DNA of 47,500 nt from Neocallimastix lanati (nom. inval.) (lineage: Eukaryota > Neocallimastigomycota > Neocallimastigomycetes > Neocallimastigales > Neocallimastigaceae): NCBI GenBank assembly GCA_016946835.1, contig JACVTC010000020.1, positions 1,080,001-1,127,500 on the forward strand, in the 5' to 3' direction. Positions within the stretch are counted from its first letter, which is position 1. Every line of letters starts with the position of its first letter. Of this stretch, positions 45,809-47,500 are shown piece after piece. A program made the position numbers and the translations under genes. Below the pieces are notes generated by a model. The model did not search any database. It had not been told where the DNA came from and worked only from the letters and a program-made list of their open reading frames with translations.

Positions 45809-47500
45809 TATTTATTATAAAATATTAAATAAAATATTAATAAAACAAAATAAAAAATTAAAATTTGATTAATATATTATTTAATTTTTTAAAATAAAAT
45901 TATAAATGTAATGTTATTATTAAAAAAATATATAAAAAATAAATAAGGATTAGATAGATATAGATAGAATTTCATTTTGATATTTATTTACATAAATTGA
46001 ATTTTTTCAATATTAATGTATTCTTAATTTTGAAGTAATAATTGTATTGCATAAATAATTAAATTATTATATACTTACTTAATATATACTATTTTAATTA
46101 TTGAGTGCTATCAAAGTTCAATGATTAATTAATGAACAATATGTAATACTTTCATTTATGATAATTGTTATTTTTTAAAATATTACTAAAAAAAAATTAA
46201 TGTCCAGTTAATTAATTAAAAATAATATACATTATATTATAAATGCTTTTTTTTTTTTAATCAAATAATTTTGATTTAAATTGAATAAAAAAACATTTCA
46301 TTATATATACTTTAACTTTATAATTTATTTTTATTTTTATCTTATTTTATTTTTTTTTTTATTTATTATTAATTTTTTATTAGTTTACTTTTAATATAAG
46401 AAAATTAATAAAACAATTAATAATCCTAAAATAAAATATGTGTATTTTAATAAAATATTTGTTTATTTTTTCTTTTCTTTTCTTTGATCTTATTTTTATT
46501 TTTATTAATTGATTGTTTTTTTTTTCTACTTTAATTTATTTTTAATAATAAAATTATAGCAATTCTTTTATAATATTTATTTTAATATTCAAATAATAAA
46601 AAATAAATTTTTCAATTTAAAATTACTAAAAATTTAAAATTAATCCATAATTATAAAGTTATTTAAAGATTTGAGATAAAAATAAAAAAAAAAATAAAAG
46701 AAGTAAAAAAATAAAAAATTCGAAAATTATATAAAATTATAAACATTAATTTATTATTTTATTAATTTAATCTTTTTTTTTTTTTTTTGTTTTGTTTGTT
46801 TTATTAATATTATTTATTTCCTATATTATATTTATATATTAATTATAATTTATTTAAATATTATATTTTACATATATTATAATTATAATCAATATTTAAT
46901 AATATTAATAATATAAATAACAATAAAATATTATTAATATTAATAATAGTAAATCATTGTTTAAACACTAATAATTAAAAATTGAAAAGCTTAGATATAA
47001 CAATAAAAATAATAAAGATTGTATAATATATTTCAAAAATAAAACTAATAATAATAATAACGAAACAAACAAAGCAGAGTAAATTATTTAATAGAAATTT
47101 AGGCTAAAAGTTTGTTTAACTGCTTTCTAATAAAACCATTCTTACTACTCCAAAATTATATATATAAATAAAAAAAAAAAATAAAAATTCTAAAACTAAA
47201 AAATAATATATGCATATTATTAGAACCATATATATATATTAATTCTATATATTGTTAATTTATATATTATAAAATCCAAAACAAAAATAAACAATTATGG
47301 ATTAAATGGAAAATTTTATTATTTGCTAAACATTAAAAATTATACAAAGTCTATTTAATAGTAAATTTAAAATGATAAAAAAGTGTAATTAATAATAAAT
47401 TTTACAATAATTATTATTATTTGTTACACATGATTTAATAAAAAACATTTTACACTTTTATATTATTTAAATTAAATATATTATTTACGTATATATAAAT
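44882..47500. other. 2.6 kb AT-rich region upstream of the MAPKKK
   Basis: Holds the MAPKKK promoter and otherwise low complexity: A-tracts at about 45554-45585 and 45760-45803, (TTA)n at 45604-45645, and repeated GATA near 45955-45968. I find no ORF, tRNA or other RNA gene. Confidence 0.6.

Overview
The window is nuclear DNA from a very AT-rich, intron-bearing eukaryote, most likely a fungus and plausibly an anaerobic gut fungus (Neocallimastigomycota). Three things point that way. First, a MAPKKK has the fungal Ste11/Byr2 layout of SAM domain, Ras-binding/RA-like domain and kinase. Second, an intronless bacterial-type DUF1846 gene looks horizontally acquired. Third, the composition is extreme: long A/T homopolymers, AAT/TTA microsatellites, and short AT-only introns with GTAAGT/GTAAAT-like donors and TAG/AAG acceptors. 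The phylum assignment is inference. Dictyostelium-like genomes share the base composition, but the Ste11 architecture argues against them.

Layout. 257-867 (-) ribosomal protein eL36, 3 exons. 2599-8563 (+) TBC-domain Rab GAP with a very long Asn-rich tail, 8 exons, 1502 aa. 12091-13068 (+) intronless secreted Pro/Gly-rich repeat protein. 13.9-14.7 kb AT minisatellites. 15064-18511 (+) SSX2IP/ADIP/Msd1-type coiled-coil protein, 11 exons, 638 aa. 20121-20364 an unannotated structured, GC-richer island opening with a perfect 21-bp hairpin. 21048-23677 (-) long-chain acyl-CoA synthetase, 4 exons, 750 aa. 24.8-27.6 kb relic sequence and a long AAT microsatellite. 28380-29846 (+) DUF1846 protein. 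30535-38251 a cluster of four damaged non-LTR (LINE) copies in both orientations. 39068-44881 (-) Ste11-type MAPKKK, 14 exons, 1074 aa.

I assembled the exon structures by hand from splice signals, phase and family homology. For all five spliced genes the summed exon lengths are exact multiples of three with no internal stop, which supports the models strongly. The genes do not form a pathway. They are ordinary single genes (translation, membrane traffic, centrosome/spindle pole, lipid activation, MAPK signalling) separated by low-complexity DNA.

Most worth a second look: (1) a conserved C-terminal domain downstream of the LINE zinc knuckle, seen in three copies; (2) the hairpin island at 20.1-20.4 kb; (3) a tandem IDR-repeat array plus an Arg/Glu/Asp-repeat tract in the MAPKKK linker; (4) the 59-bp tandem duplication over the DUF1846 stop codon; (5) a LINE 3' end inserted inside a TTA microsatellite.
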